The notes: generated by a model from the letters alone, not told the origin. A DNA stretch of 64,000 nucleotides from Blastopirellula marina (GCF_002967715.1 NZ_PUIA01000016.1:434001-498000); one strand, 5' to 3'. Shown: positions 17,129 to 26,758, counted from the stretch's first letter. Numbers and translations: made by a program.

Positions 17129-18196
17129 TTAGGCTGCTCGCGTTTGATTCGCTTGCCAGTCGAGTTGTCGCTGGGCAGCCAACAGCACGTCATTCACCGC
17201 CAGATCTCGCATGCAGCGGTGATGTTTCAAGGGACATTCGCGCTGGGCACAAGGGGCGCAGTCGCTGCCAGCCGAGAGAATCAACTCGTACGGGTTGTAG
17301 TTCTCGGCCCAGCGAGGATCGGTCGGGCCGAAAATGGCAACCGATGGGATGTTGAACGCCGCCGCGAAGTGGCGTGGTCCTGAATCGGTGGTGATCATCA
17401 GCGCCGCCATGTTGATCACGGCTTTGCTCATGCCAATGGTCGGGTCTTCCGCGGCCAGGCTCCGTACGAACGGATGATTCACTTCGCGTTCGATCTGAGC
17501 GACTGTCTCACGCTCGCTGGGGCCACAAATCAGCAGCACCGCGTTGCGAGGGTCTTCGACTAAACGACGAGCCAGCGCTGTGTAGTAGTCGGCCGGCCAA
17601 TGCTTCGCACCGCCATACGCACCGCCGGTGTTGAAGATGATCACGCGCCGCTCGAAGAAACGATATTGCCGCCAGATAACCTGGGCACGCAGGTCGTCGA
17701 TATTGGTATAACCAAGTTCGCAGTGGCGCGAGCGAACTTCGTAGCCGGCAAGTTCTGCCAGCGCGAGATAGTAATCGACAGCCGAAACTGGTATCCGCTC
17801 GCCATTTTCCGTGGGTGGATCCAATGCATGCGTGAGCAAAGGACCGCGGCCGTAGCGGCGATAGCCGATGCGTTGCTTAACGCCGCCCAGATAGGCCAGA
17901 CCGGCCGAACTGATCGAGTTGGGCAAAAGGATGGCCTGATCAAACCCGCGCCGTCGCATCTGCGAGGCAACGTTCAAGAACCGCTGATTCGGATTCTTTG
18001 CCTTCTTGGTCCACAGCATCACGTCGTCCAGCAGGCGACTACCGTCCAGCACATCTTGCACGTAGGGACGCATGATGCCGACCAGGCGATCGCCTGGGTT
18101 CAGGCCTTCGCGAATGGCTCGCAGGGTCGGCGTGGCCATGACCACGTCGCCGATCCAATTCGGTAATACGACCGCAATGTTTCGTGTGCCCGCCAT
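17129..18196 (-). CDS. waaF: ADP-heptose:LPS heptosyltransferase II (GT9)
   Basis: 355 residues from ATG 18196 with GGAG seven bases upstream. GT9 features: 'VVLPNWIGDVVMATPTLRAI' interrupted only by conserved residues, 'ILLPNSISSAGLAYLGGV', 'IIFNTGGAYGGAKHWPADYY' and the sugar-nucleotide site 'TTDSGPRHFAAAFNIPSVA'. It would add a heptose to the LPS inner core at the cytosolic face of the inner membrane. A cysteine-rich C-terminal stretch 'CAPCAQRECPLKHHRC' is common in this subgroup. It starts 22 bases after hldE, the gene that makes its donor, so the two form an operon. Confidence 0.93.
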   Translation of the reverse strand: MAGTRNIAVVLPNWIGDVVMATPTLRAIREGLNPGDRLVGIMRPYVQDVLDGSRLLDDVMLWTKKAKNPNQRFLNVASQMRRRGFDQAILLPNSISSAGLAYLGGVKQRIGYRRYGRGPLLTHALDPPTENGERIPVSAVDYYLALAELAGYEVRSRHCELGYTNIDDLRAQVIWRQYRFFERRVIIFNTGGAYGGAKHWPADYYTALARRLVEDPRNAVLLICGPSERETVAQIEREVNHPFVRSLAAEDPTIGMSKAVINMAALMITTDSGPRHFAAAFNIPSVAIFGPTDPRWAENYNPYELILSAGSDCAPCAQRECPLKHHRCMRDLAVNDVLLAAQRQLDWQANQTRAA

Positions 18197-18218
18197 GGCT
18201 CCACTCCTTGGAAACAGA

Positions 18219-19724
18219 CTAAGCAGCAGCCGTGCGGCGAATGGTTTCGTTGGCCGCAACCTTCTGAATGATGTCGGTCGTCGAGAATCCACCGACGATA
18301 TCGACCAGGCGAATCTCTCCGCCGTATTCCTGCAGAATGTCGTACCCGGGAATCTCTTCCGGTACGTAGTGTCCCCCTTTGACCAGGATGTCTGGGCGGA
18401 CCGCTTTGATCAGGTCGTACGGCGTGTCTTCGCCGAATACCACCACGTAATCGACGCACGACAGCGCGGCGAGCATGGCCGAGCGTTCGGTCTCGCTGAT
18501 GACGGGCCTGGTTGGGCCTTTCAGCTTCGAGACACTCGCATCGCTGTTCAGACCCACGACCAGCACTTCACCCATCTTGGAAGCTTCGGTCAGGTTGGTC
18601 ACGTGGCCGAAGTGCAGCAGGTCGAAGCAGCCGTTGGTGAACACAATCTTCTCGCCGCGACGATGATGCTCTTCGGCGATCGCTGCGATCTGCTGGTGCG
18701 TGACAATCTTCTTCTGGCCAGGTAGTAGGTCGGTGCGAAGTTCGGCTTCGATCTCGGCCAGGGGAATCACGGCCACGCCTGACTTCTCGACTTCCAGACC
18801 GGCGGCCACGTTTGCCAGGCGAACCGAGTCTTCACGATCCAAACCACTGCCCAGGCAAGCGCCCAGCATGGCCAGAACCATGTCGCCGGCTCCGGTGATG
18901 TCGTACACGCTGCGGGCCTGGGTGGGGAAGTGGCACGAAACGCCATCGCGGCTGACCAAGGCCATGCCATCTCGATCGAGCGTGACGATCACGTCTTGCA
19001 GGTCCAGTTGTTGGCACAACTGGCTACCGGCGGCCGAGGCATCGGCAACCGTCTTCAGCGTAACGCCGCTGGCCAGTTCGGTTTCAATTCGGTTGGCTTT
19101 GAGCAGCGTCGCACCGCGGTAGCGTTCGTAGTCGTGTCCTCGCATCGGGTCGACCAGCGTTGGAATGTTGTGCTTGTTTGCCAGTTGAATGACCATCTGC
19201 AGCAGCTTCGGCGTGCAGACTCCCTTGGCATAGTCCGAGATCAAAATGACGTCGAAGTCTTCGATTTGATTCTCGATGCCGCTGTAGATCTTCTCGACGA
19301 GCCAGTCGGCGATCGCTTCGGTCTGTTCGTGATCGACGCGCAGGATTTGGCTTGGATGCCGCGACCCGGCTCGCCCGACGAAGCGTTCTTTCAGCGTCGT
19401 GGGCCTGGAGGCGTCGCAGGCAATCAGGCGAGTGTCGATGCCCGACTGCTGTGCGAGTTCCACCATCTGGCTGCCAGACTCGTCGCGGCCGTGGACGCCA
19501 GCGGCAACCACGTGGCAGTCGAGCCCTCGCAGCATATTGCAGACGTTGGCTGCCCCGCCCAGGCGTAGTTCCTGCTCGTCGGCATGCAGCACGATCACCG
19601 GCGATTCCTGGCTGATTCGCTGAGCGTTGCCGTAGGTGTAGCGGTCGAGGATCATGTCCCCCAAGACCAGAACCTTGGCAGGACGCATCGATTTAAACGC
19701 TTGCAAGAGCGGGGGGAGGCTCAC
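18219..19724 (-). CDS. hldE: Bifunctional heptose-7-phosphate kinase / heptose-1-phosphate adenylyltransferase
   Basis: 501 residues with two domains. Residues 1-330 are a ribokinase-fold kinase ('VLVLGDMILDRYTYGN', 'DYAKGVCT', 'DPMRGHDYERYRGATLLKAN', 'DITGAGDMVLAML'). Residues about 350-495 are a nucleotidyltransferase with 'FTNGCFDLLHFGHVTNL' and 'RPVISETERSAML'. The enzyme makes ADP-D-glycero-D-manno-heptose steps for the LPS core. The fused arrangement is the HldE (RfaE) type. Followed 22 bases later by the heptosyltransferase. No GmhA, GmhB or HldD is in this window. Confidence 0.95.
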   Translation of the reverse strand: MSLPPLLQAFKSMRPAKVLVLGDMILDRYTYGNAQRISQESPVIVLHADEQELRLGGAANVCNMLRGLDCHVVAAGVHGRDESGSQMVELAQQSGIDTRLIACDASRPTTLKERFVGRAGSRHPSQILRVDHEQTEAIADWLVEKIYSGIENQIEDFDVILISDYAKGVCTPKLLQMVIQLANKHNIPTLVDPMRGHDYERYRGATLLKANRIETELASGVTLKTVADASAAGSQLCQQLDLQDVIVTLDRDGMALVSRDGVSCHFPTQARSVYDITGAGDMVLAMLGACLGSGLDREDSVRLANVAAGLEVEKSGVAVIPLAEIEAELRTDLLPGQKKIVTHQQIAAIAEEHHRRGEKIVFTNGCFDLLHFGHVTNLTEASKMGEVLVVGLNSDASVSKLKGPTRPVISETERSAMLAALSCVDYVVVFGEDTPYDLIKAVRPDILVKGGHYVPEEIPGYDILQEYGGEIRLVDIVGGFSTTDIIQKVAANETIRRTAAA

Positions 19725-19922
19725 GGCTCGTCTTCCTTGACGCGGCTTTTAATCGGAAAACCCAGGCCAACTCCGATCCATGGACAGCCCAGGCAAGGTG
19801 TATCGGACCCTGGTTATACCCAGAATGGTGAACTGGGCAAATAGAGAACCTGACAGCAAAGGATTTGGCACAACCTTTGAGGGACGCTCGATGTTTGAGA
19901 AGGCTCTTAGCCCTGTAAGGCC

Positions 19923-20288
19923 TTAAGAGGTGCTAGCACCCAAAATCGCTCCGACCTGGTTGACCACCTGGCGGCAGCTGACCGCCGCCATTTTGAAGTT
20001 AGTGTGGTCCGAGATCTCAGGCTGGATCTCCTCGAACAGTTCGCACGCTTTGCGCAGCTTGCTGAATTTCTTCTTCGCTTGCTTCAGATACGTGGCCGAG
20101 TCATTCGCTTGAACCGCCGGCCCTAGGGCCAGCATGTAGTCGTACAGCGTCCGGGCGACCTGTTGCAGCTCTTCGTCTTCTTCCGTTTCCTCGGCATGCT
20201 TGAGGAACGTACGCACCATCCACAGGTGGGCCATCTGCAAGTCGATGGCCTCCATCTGGGAGTGCGGCGAAAGGGACGATTCACTCAT
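19923..20288 (-). CDS. Hypothetical all-helical protein
   Basis: 121 residues, no signal peptide, rich in Glu/Lys and predicted helical throughout ('MVRTFLKHAEETEEDEELQQ', 'YLKQAKKKFSKLRKACELFE'). I do not recognise the family. It starts 21 bases after the stop of the upstream membrane-protein gene, which suggests co-transcription. Confidence 0.65.
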   Translation of the reverse strand: MSESSLSPHSQMEAIDLQMAHLWMVRTFLKHAEETEEDEELQQVARTLYDYMLALGPAVQANDSATYLKQAKKKFSKLRKACELFEEIQPEISDHTNFKMAAVSCRQVVNQVGAILGASTS

Positions 20289-20309
20289 CGCTTCACGAGA
20301 CCTTCGTAC

Positions 20310-20894
20310 TTACTTGCCGTCGGCTTCCGATTTGCCGGTTAGCTTTTCCAAGGCACTGGGCTGCTTGGTCGGATCGGCCTTGCTGACCTCTTCGGTCTTC
20401 GGCTCGGCGTGGGCCGACTTCTGCGGCGGAGCGCCCTTGGGGGCGAAGATCAGCACCGTCACGGCACCAGCGATCGTCATGATGATCCCGGCGTAGAAGA
20501 CCGGACCAGCTTCATTCCACAGGTTCTTGGTGAACAGCGAGATGATCGTCGTCACGATCGGAGCGAAGCCGAACACCAGCGGCATCACGATCCAGGGCTT
20601 GCCGCCGTTGGTCAATGCGAGAATCAGACCGAACGCACCAAACGTTCCGCAGGTACCGGCGATAAAGCTCCACGAGAACCCGCTGAAGGTCCAATCGGTG
20701 GTGAACTTGCCTTGGGCGATCAGAATGGCCGATGGAATGATCACCGCCACTACCAGATAGGCCAGGCCGACGCAGATCAACGGCTTAATGCGATCGTTGC
20801 CCAGGTAATGCTGTCCTTCGTGCAGAACAGGTCCGTAGCTTCCCCAGGCCAGTGCCGTTAACGCGATACCGCAGATGACGAAAATAAAATGCAT
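20310..20894 (-). CDS. Multi-pass membrane protein, EamA/DMT-like
   Basis: 194 residues. Five hydrophobic segments are visible (about 4-20, 38-60, 74-96, 103-121, 130-150), with 'ALAWGSYGPVLHEGQ' near the start and 'FGAFGLILALTNGG' and 'FAPIVTTIISLF' later, which resembles one half of a drug/metabolite-transporter fold. A polar tail of about 45 residues follows. Possibly a small permease or a dimeric transporter; substrate unknown. First gene of a likely two-gene unit with the helical protein. Confidence 0.6.
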   Translation of the reverse strand: MHFIFVICGIALTALAWGSYGPVLHEGQHYLGNDRIKPLICVGLAYLVVAVIIPSAILIAQGKFTTDWTFSGFSWSFIAGTCGTFGAFGLILALTNGGKPWIVMPLVFGFAPIVTTIISLFTKNLWNEAGPVFYAGIIMTIAGAVTVLIFAPKGAPPQKSAHAEPKTEEVSKADPTKQPSALEKLTGKSEADGK

Positions 20895-21006
20895 GGAAAA
20901 ACGACTCCAAGGTTGGATCAGGGGGGCGCAAAATAGTTGTTAGAACGACTTTTCCCCATTCTAACGACCGAATCGACCGTTGACGAGATCCAGCAGACAG
21001 AAGCGT

Positions 21007-24000
21007 TCAACTACCACGCAACGCCGGCACAATGTCCCCTTTCAAGGCCGAACGAACCGCCAGGCTGCTGCTGACGATCCCCACCACCAGGATCATGCTG
21101 AGCATGCCCCCCAGCGAAGCGAACGGAATCGACGCATTGCCAAACACCATATGCGGCACGACCGTGATTAAGGCCGAGATTACCCCGGTCGCCAGTCCGC
21201 CCAGGAGCAGAACCATCGTCTCACGCATCACCAGCGAGTAGAGCCGACCATTGGCAAAGCCGGCTGCTCGCAGCAGGGCCAACTCCGACCGACGTTCGAG
21301 AATGGTTCGCAGTTGTACCGCTGCCAGGCCAAACGTACCCAGCAGCAGACCGAGCGCGCCCAAGCTTTGAAACGTCGACAGGTAGGTGTTCTGCACAGCC
21401 AGCAAACCCGTCAGGATCTTCTCGGCCGAGGTGATATCGAACCCTTGGTCCGCCAGGCGGGTTTCCAGGACGCTTCGAACAGCCTCTTCTTTTCCTTCCG
21501 GCGTGCGAACCAGGAACATCTCGTAGCCGCTCACATCGGGGTAACGATCCAGGAAGTTCGCCTCGCTGATCAGCAGATTCCCTTGAAAGACACAGTTCGA
21601 TAAGAGGCCTGCGACAATATATTTCGTTTCGCGGCCGTCGTCGTCGGTGGTGGTGAACTCTTCCCCGATGCCCCCATACAAATGCAGGGCATACATGGCC
21701 GTGTTATTGTCGAGCGCTACGGGAATCGGCTCATTGATGCCGTCCGCCTTCTTGTTCAGTGCTTCCCATTTCGACTCGCCACTGGTCGCTGCCGAGGCTA
21801 CCCACTCGAAATGGGTGACGTCCGATTGAGCGTAATACTTCATCATGCTCGGCGTCACGCCCAGCACGCGAGGGCTGTTCGATTGATACAGGTTCAAGCA
21901 GCTGGCATCGTCTCCTGGTTGTACCCGCAGTGAAAGAATTGTCGTCGACGCAAGCTGTTGGTCTTCCTCTTCCGTGAAGCCGGTTTCGAGTCGGCCTTCT
22001 TCGGTGTTGAGATCGCGATACAGCGGCTGCGAGCTTTCGGCGATCAGGTTCATGCCTCCAGAGCCAGACTCGGTGGGTGACAAGCGAAACGCCCCGATCG
22101 CCACGATCAAAAACGCCGCCGACGCGATCAAGCCGATCGTCAGCGTGCTGCGTCCCGGGTTACGCGCCGCATTGCTCAGAGCCAGTTGCCCCAAGGTGAA
22201 CGTCCCTTCATGGCCTGAACCAACCCCACGACGCAGCGCGTGCCACAGCAGCAGCAAACACGCGGTTAACACCAGGGCACCCGAACCAAAGAATGCCCCG
22301 GCCTGGGCTTCGCCGCCCAGGCCAGCGGCCAGAAACGACAGCCCGACCGCTCCCACGGCACAAGCGATGCCCGCAAACAGGGCCCAGCGGCTGCGTTTGC
22401 CGAAAGTGGTTTGCGTATCGGTCGTGCTCCCTTGGAGTAAGCCGCGCACGGAAAGCTTCTTCAGCCCTCGCATACCGAAGACAATCGTCAGCAAACATAC
22501 GAGCGAACCACTCACCAGGCCGATCACCAGACTGCTCGGGTTATCCAGATGCAGTGTCAGAAACGGTGTAACGACCGCTCCCAGCCACCACGTTCGCAGT
22601 CCTACCAGCATCAGCCACGCATAGCCGATGCCGATGATCACGCCAGCGATACTTCCCACCACTGCAATCAGGCCCGCCTCGCGGATCAGCAGGCCTTGGG
22701 TCACCTTACGGCTAAGCCCCACGGCTTGCAGCAGACCGATCTGCTGGCTTCGCTGTTCCAACCCCAGGCGAAACAGCAGCGACACCAGCATCAACGCCGA
22801 GCCGATGATGAACATCGAGAAGCCCATGAACAGCACGTTGAATGGAGTCGTGCCGGCCGCAGCCATCAAGGCGTCCTTTCTCACAGTCAAAAGGCGAAAG
22901 CCAAGCTCACTGCGGTGCGGTGCCAGGGCCTCTTCGGTCTTCGTTTGCAGCGTATGTTCGTCGGTGTACTTCGTGCCAGAGAAGCGGAGCGAAGTCACTT
23001 TGCCGAAGCGGCTCCCCCATAGCGTTTGCCCCATTCCAAGCGAGATAAACGCTTTGGGGGTGGTGCGGTAGTTGTCCCAATATTCTTCGTCGTCCCCATC
23101 GACGCGGGTATTGTCATACGGAAACGGTGGGTCCCAGTCGTTGATCGAATCCTGGTCGGTAATCCCTTTGACAACCGGCGTGTAGTCGGGATCGTTCGCG
23201 GTGGTGGGTGCCTTATCGAATTCGGGAGGGCGACTTCGCCGGAACGGTTCTACCGGTTCGGTCAGCGGCGTGATGGCGGCCAGGCGGAACGTGCGGCCGG
23301 TCTCTTTGGCCACGCCATGCGAGCTTTCAGGCTCGAAGAACTTCAGGTAGATCGTGTCGCCGACGTTGATCTGCGACTGCGCTTTCGCCTCTTCATTGCT
23401 CAGCTCGGGGTTGTCCTTCTTCAGCTTCGCCGCGCGGGCCAGGTTCAAGTGATCGACCGTCCACGAGTTCAGGACGATCTCGTCGTTGCCGATCTTTTCA
23501 ATCGGTTTCCCGTCGAGATCAACCAGCGGGTAATCAAGCCCCGCAGGCTGCAGCGCCGTGACGGTCGAATAGGGGATCGAGGTCTTGTCCTCACCCTGCG
23601 GCACTTCCCCCACACCGATCGAAGTGGCCAGGTACGTGAACGTCGGGTGGGCGTCCCCTGCGAAGGCCTTTTCAACGGCTTCGGCGGCAGCATTGCCGAA
23701 GATCATCCGGCTGCTGGTCAGCTGCCAATAGTCGTAGATCGTTTGGTCTTGGAACTTCTGCTCGACCTTGGTGAGCTCGAAGTTGTAGTCGGCCAGCGTT
23801 AGAAACAGCTTGCTCAGATCGAGTGTCTGCCCATCGGGGTGACTCACCATAACGGCATTGACGCGGTCGTCTTGTTCGAGCGCCTCTTGCAGGGCGGCCT
23901 TGGAAGCGTAGGCATTGAGCGGCAACTGCTGCGTGGGATGCATCCCGAAACGCCCAAGCCCTTCGGCCGGGATCACCGCTTTCACGGTCAGCCGTGGCAG

Positions 24001-24546
24001 GCTTTGCGTCTCGGCGGTCTTACGACCCAGGGGGCTATCGGCCGGCACGTCGTTCCCGCCTGGCAGTCGTAGCGTGACGAGGTCTCCCTGCTTCACCCCC
24101 AGTTCATCGGCCAGGGGCTGATTGAGGATGATCTCTTCGTCGCTGATGGCGGTTGGTGTCCAGCCGGGGACATCCCCCAGCTTCCAGAACGCTTCGTCAA
24201 TGCCCAGCACGGCCAGGTTACCGGCGACCTTGGTGGGGTCGTCCGGTTTCTCGCCGACCGTTTGCAACGTCCCTTGCATAAGGACGATCGGAACGGCCGT
24301 GGTATTCTCGTTCTGCTTTTCAATTTGCTCGGCGACGCTGGGCCGGAAGAAACGATCGGCCAGCAAAATCTCTTGAATGGAGCCTAAGCGAGACAGTGCC
24401 AGGTCGCGCAGGCTTCCTCGCACCGAGTCACCGATGATCAGTGCCCCGGTCAGAACGGCTGTCGCGGCGGCGACACCCAGCAGCACGGCCAGGTTGGTTT
24501 GCCAGAACTGTTGAGCACTTCGCAGGATCAAACGCCAACGATTCAT
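21007..24546 (-). CDS. MacB/FtsX-type ABC transporter permease (large, fused)
   Basis: 1179 residues. An N-terminal membrane helix (about 16-38, with 'LTGALIIGDSVRGSLRDLAL') is followed by a long periplasmic-type domain, then a cluster of helices (about 570-720), a second extracytoplasmic domain after 'LSNAARNPGRSTLTIGL', and a C-terminal FtsX domain ('YLSTFQSLGALGLLLGTFGL', 'ERRSELALLRAAGFANGRLY'). Two FtsX cores in one chain mean a single gene can supply both halves of the dimer. Strong AGGAGG precedes ATG 24546. The ATPase gene lies 18 bases upstream, so they form one transporter that probably exports or moves a lipid-linked or envelope substrate. Confidence 0.9.
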   Translation of the reverse strand: MNRWRLILRSAQQFWQTNLAVLLGVAAATAVLTGALIIGDSVRGSLRDLALSRLGSIQEILLADRFFRPSVAEQIEKQNENTTAVPIVLMQGTLQTVGEKPDDPTKVAGNLAVLGIDEAFWKLGDVPGWTPTAISDEEIILNQPLADELGVKQGDLVTLRLPGGNDVPADSPLGRKTAETQSLPRLTVKAVIPAEGLGRFGMHPTQQLPLNAYASKAALQEALEQDDRVNAVMVSHPDGQTLDLSKLFLTLADYNFELTKVEQKFQDQTIYDYWQLTSSRMIFGNAAAEAVEKAFAGDAHPTFTYLATSIGVGEVPQGEDKTSIPYSTVTALQPAGLDYPLVDLDGKPIEKIGNDEIVLNSWTVDHLNLARAAKLKKDNPELSNEEAKAQSQINVGDTIYLKFFEPESSHGVAKETGRTFRLAAITPLTEPVEPFRRSRPPEFDKAPTTANDPDYTPVVKGITDQDSINDWDPPFPYDNTRVDGDDEEYWDNYRTTPKAFISLGMGQTLWGSRFGKVTSLRFSGTKYTDEHTLQTKTEEALAPHRSELGFRLLTVRKDALMAAAGTTPFNVLFMGFSMFIIGSALMLVSLLFRLGLEQRSQQIGLLQAVGLSRKVTQGLLIREAGLIAVVGSIAGVIIGIGYAWLMLVGLRTWWLGAVVTPFLTLHLDNPSSLVIGLVSGSLVCLLTIVFGMRGLKKLSVRGLLQGSTTDTQTTFGKRSRWALFAGIACAVGAVGLSFLAAGLGGEAQAGAFFGSGALVLTACLLLLWHALRRGVGSGHEGTFTLGQLALSNAARNPGRSTLTIGLIASAAFLIVAIGAFRLSPTESGSGGMNLIAESSQPLYRDLNTEEGRLETGFTEEEDQQLASTTILSLRVQPGDDASCLNLYQSNSPRVLGVTPSMMKYYAQSDVTHFEWVASAATSGESKWEALNKKADGINEPIPVALDNNTAMYALHLYGGIGEEFTTTDDDGRETKYIVAGLLSNCVFQGNLLISEANFLDRYPDVSGYEMFLVRTPEGKEEAVRSVLETRLADQGFDITSAEKILTGLLAVQNTYLSTFQSLGALGLLLGTFGLAAVQLRTILERRSELALLRAAGFANGRLYSLVMRETMVLLLGGLATGVISALITVVPHMVFGNASIPFASLGGMLSMILVVGIVSSSLAVRSALKGDIVPALRGS

Positions 24547-24564
24547 GATGTTGCCTCCTTGACG

Positions 24565-25257
24565 TTACGAGTGCGCCGCCGGTTGTTGACCTTGCAGTTG
24601 GCCGTCGTCCAGTTGGTATTTTTGCTGGAAGATGGCGGCCAGTTCCTGGCTGTGCGTCACCACGATCAAGATCGAGCGTTCTTCCTTTTGTAGCTCCAGC
24701 AGTAAGTTGCCGATTGCCTCGGCGTTGGTCTTATCGAGGTTGCCGGTCGGCTCGTCGGCCAGCAGCAGCTTGGGCTGATGGATCAAGCTGCGGGCCACGG
24801 CGACGCGTTGCCGTTCGCCGCCGGAAAGCTCGGCCGAGCGGTGTTCGATCCGCTGCGAAAGACCGACCCTCTCGATGAGCATCTTGGCTCGTTCGATCTG
24901 CTGGGGCGTTGACTTGCCGGCCGCCAGCGTGGGGACCAGGACGTTCTCCAGCACGGTCAGTTGCGGCAGCAGGTGATGGTCTTGGAAGATAAAGCCGATG
25001 TTCTCGCTACGAAACTTGGCCAACTGCACTTCGCTAAGGGTGAAGGGGTTCTGACCGTCGAGCGTGATGCTGCCGGAGGTGGGCTCTTCGAGCGTGCCGA
25101 TGCAGTAGAGCAGGGTGCTTTTGCCGCAGCCGCTGGGCCCCAGGATCGCCGCGCTTTCACCCTGGGAAAGCGAAAGAGAAACGTCCCGCAGGACTTTCAA
25201 AGACTCGGCCCGGGTGGGGTAATCTTTGGCCAACTGCTTGATTTCCAGGTCTGCCAT
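24565..25257 (-). CDS. ABC transporter ATP-binding protein (LolD/MacB type)
   Basis: 230 residues. Walker A 'LGPSGCGKSTLL', Q-loop region 'IGFIFQDHHLLPQLTVLEN', signature 'LSGGERQRVAVARSL', Walker B with the LolD/MacB-specific 'LLLADEPTGNLD', and switch His in 'VVTHSQELA'. It energises the FtsX-type permease encoded next. It starts six bases after the upstream gene's stop, implying translational coupling. Confidence 0.95.
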   Translation of the reverse strand: MADLEIKQLAKDYPTRAESLKVLRDVSLSLSQGESAAILGPSGCGKSTLLYCIGTLEEPTSGSITLDGQNPFTLSEVQLAKFRSENIGFIFQDHHLLPQLTVLENVLVPTLAAGKSTPQQIERAKMLIERVGLSQRIEHRSAELSGGERQRVAVARSLIHQPKLLLADEPTGNLDKTNAEAIGNLLLELQKEERSILIVVTHSQELAAIFQQKYQLDDGQLQGQQPAAHS

Positions 25258-25263
25258 GATGGT

Positions 25264-26208
25264 TCATTCCAGGGTGAAGTCGTTGGGGACATGAAGCAGG
25301 GCGAGGCTGCCCAGTCCGTAGAACGTATATTCCACGTCGGCCACCTCGTCCCAGGCCGCCCCGAAGAAGCCGCCGCTCTCTTGTTCGAGGGCGCGGACAT
25401 ATTTCAAGGTGTCGTCTTGTTCAATCTCGTGTAGCGCGTCCAGGTCGGTCAGCGTCAGCATGCCGGTGAACGTGCTCAGCACATCAGCGATGGGAATCCG
25501 CGTGTTCGCGCGCAGCCCACCTTCATCGTTTTGCATCTCGACCAGAAAGTCGAGGGTGCCTTCGATAATCTCTTCGGTCAGGCTATCGAGAATCCGCAGC
25601 GCGCCGATCGCCGCCGCGGTCGGATTGGTGCCGGCTCGCTTGCTGGCCCGGATCTCGCGAAAGCCTCCTTCTTCCGACTCTTGCGAGAGAAGAAACGTGA
25701 CCATCGCTTCGGGCTGCGGGATCGGTTGTTCGATCAGTTGCAGGCACAACAGCACCAGGAACGTGTGATACGTACTGCTGGCCATCCCTTCGGGGCCTTT
25801 GGCATAGCCGCCGTCTTGACGCCGTAAGGTGTTCAGCGTATCGGCGACACTTCGCCGCCAGTCGCGCGAGGCATCGGCGAAGATATCAATGCCTGCCGCC
25901 GTTTCCAGCAGCTTCGCACCGTAGATCAGCGAAAGAAAATCGACGACCCCTTCGTTGCCGGATAGCCTGGTTTGCAGGAACGTCGCGGCCTTCTCGGCAA
26001 CCTCTCCGTGAAGCTCTCCCAGGATCGCCAGGCTACGCAGGCCGAAGCTGGTGTAATAAAGGTCGCTGGCCCCTTCACGGCCGGCAAAGCCACCATCTGG
26101 CTGCTGCTTGGCCAGCAGAAACTGGGTGTGCCGCGCGCGAGTCGCTTCGTCGAGCTCGCCAATCCCGGCTGCCAGACGAAGCGTAAGTTGTTCGTGGTAG
26201 GAAAGCAT
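25264..26208 (-). CDS. Prenyltransferase/squalene-oxidase repeat protein
   Basis: 314 residues from ATG 26208. Repeated alpha/alpha units with 'QQPDGGFAGREGASDLYYTS', 'RRQDGGYAKGPEGMASSTYH', 'SQESEEGGFREI', 'NDEGGLRANTRIPIADVL' and 'QESGGFFGAAWDEVADVEYT' match the beta subunit of protein prenyltransferases and terpene-cyclase barrels. Bacteria lack the usual alpha subunit, so the role is unknown. Some of the zinc-ligand positions of true prenyltransferases are not obvious. It starts 13 bases after the thioesterase and six before the ABC ATPase. Confidence 0.8.
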   Translation of the reverse strand: MLSYHEQLTLRLAAGIGELDEATRARHTQFLLAKQQPDGGFAGREGASDLYYTSFGLRSLAILGELHGEVAEKAATFLQTRLSGNEGVVDFLSLIYGAKLLETAAGIDIFADASRDWRRSVADTLNTLRRQDGGYAKGPEGMASSTYHTFLVLLCLQLIEQPIPQPEAMVTFLLSQESEEGGFREIRASKRAGTNPTAAAIGALRILDSLTEEIIEGTLDFLVEMQNDEGGLRANTRIPIADVLSTFTGMLTLTDLDALHEIEQDDTLKYVRALEQESGGFFGAAWDEVADVEYTFYGLGSLALLHVPNDFTLE

Positions 26209-26221
26209 GAAGGGCAGGGTG

Positions 26222-26656
26222 TTAAGTGGTGGCCGTCGGGTCGACGAAGGGTTGGAGTTTCTCTTTGAACCAGTCGGGGATCTCCATGCTCTTGGGAGCA
26301 TGGCCAGGGCGAACCTGGCAGCAGACGGCGGTCATGGTCCCTTCGGCCAGGGTCAGTTCGTCGCGCTGGAAATGGAACCGGTAGGTCACGCTTCGCGAGC
26401 CAATCCGGGCAATGATCAGCGACACGTCCAGTACGTCCTCGAACTTGGCCGGGCCGCGGTAGTCGCAATCGACCGATACCCGGGGCCAGCTCATCGACGT
26501 GTCTTCCAGTTGGTGATGAACGCTGAGCCCCAGCGAACGCAGGAACTCGTGCTCGGCCTGCTCCATATAAATCAGGAAGGCCGAAAAGTGCACGATGCCG
26601 GCGGCATCCGTATCTCGGAATTCGACGCGGCGGGTCGTTTGAAAGGTTTGCGACAT
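26222..26656 (-). CDS. Acyl-CoA thioesterase (4-hydroxybenzoyl-CoA/YbgC-like hotdog fold)
   Basis: 144 residues from ATG 26656 with GGAG six bases upstream. 'RVEFRDTDAAGIVHFSAFLI' carries the Asp-x-Ala-Gly-x-x-H active-site motif of the 4HBT/YbgC family, followed by 'YMEQAEHEFLRSLGL' and 'VDCDYRGPAKFEDVLDV'. It should hydrolyse an acyl-CoA in the cytosol. First gene of the four-gene set with the prenyltransferase-repeat protein and the ABC exporter; this context hints at a lipid-related job, which is inference. Confidence 0.88.
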   Translation of the reverse strand: MSQTFQTTRRVEFRDTDAAGIVHFSAFLIYMEQAEHEFLRSLGLSVHHQLEDTSMSWPRVSVDCDYRGPAKFEDVLDVSLIIARIGSRSVTYRFHFQRDELTLAEGTMTAVCCQVRPGHAPKSMEIPDWFKEKLQPFVDPTATT

Positions 26657-26758
26657 GGTGTTCTCCTGGTCCCATTGTTGGCACTTATGGCCGGTAATCA
26701 ATACGAGGCAACCAGAGGGACTACCAATTGCGTGGTGAGATCCAGCGGATAGCGCATG

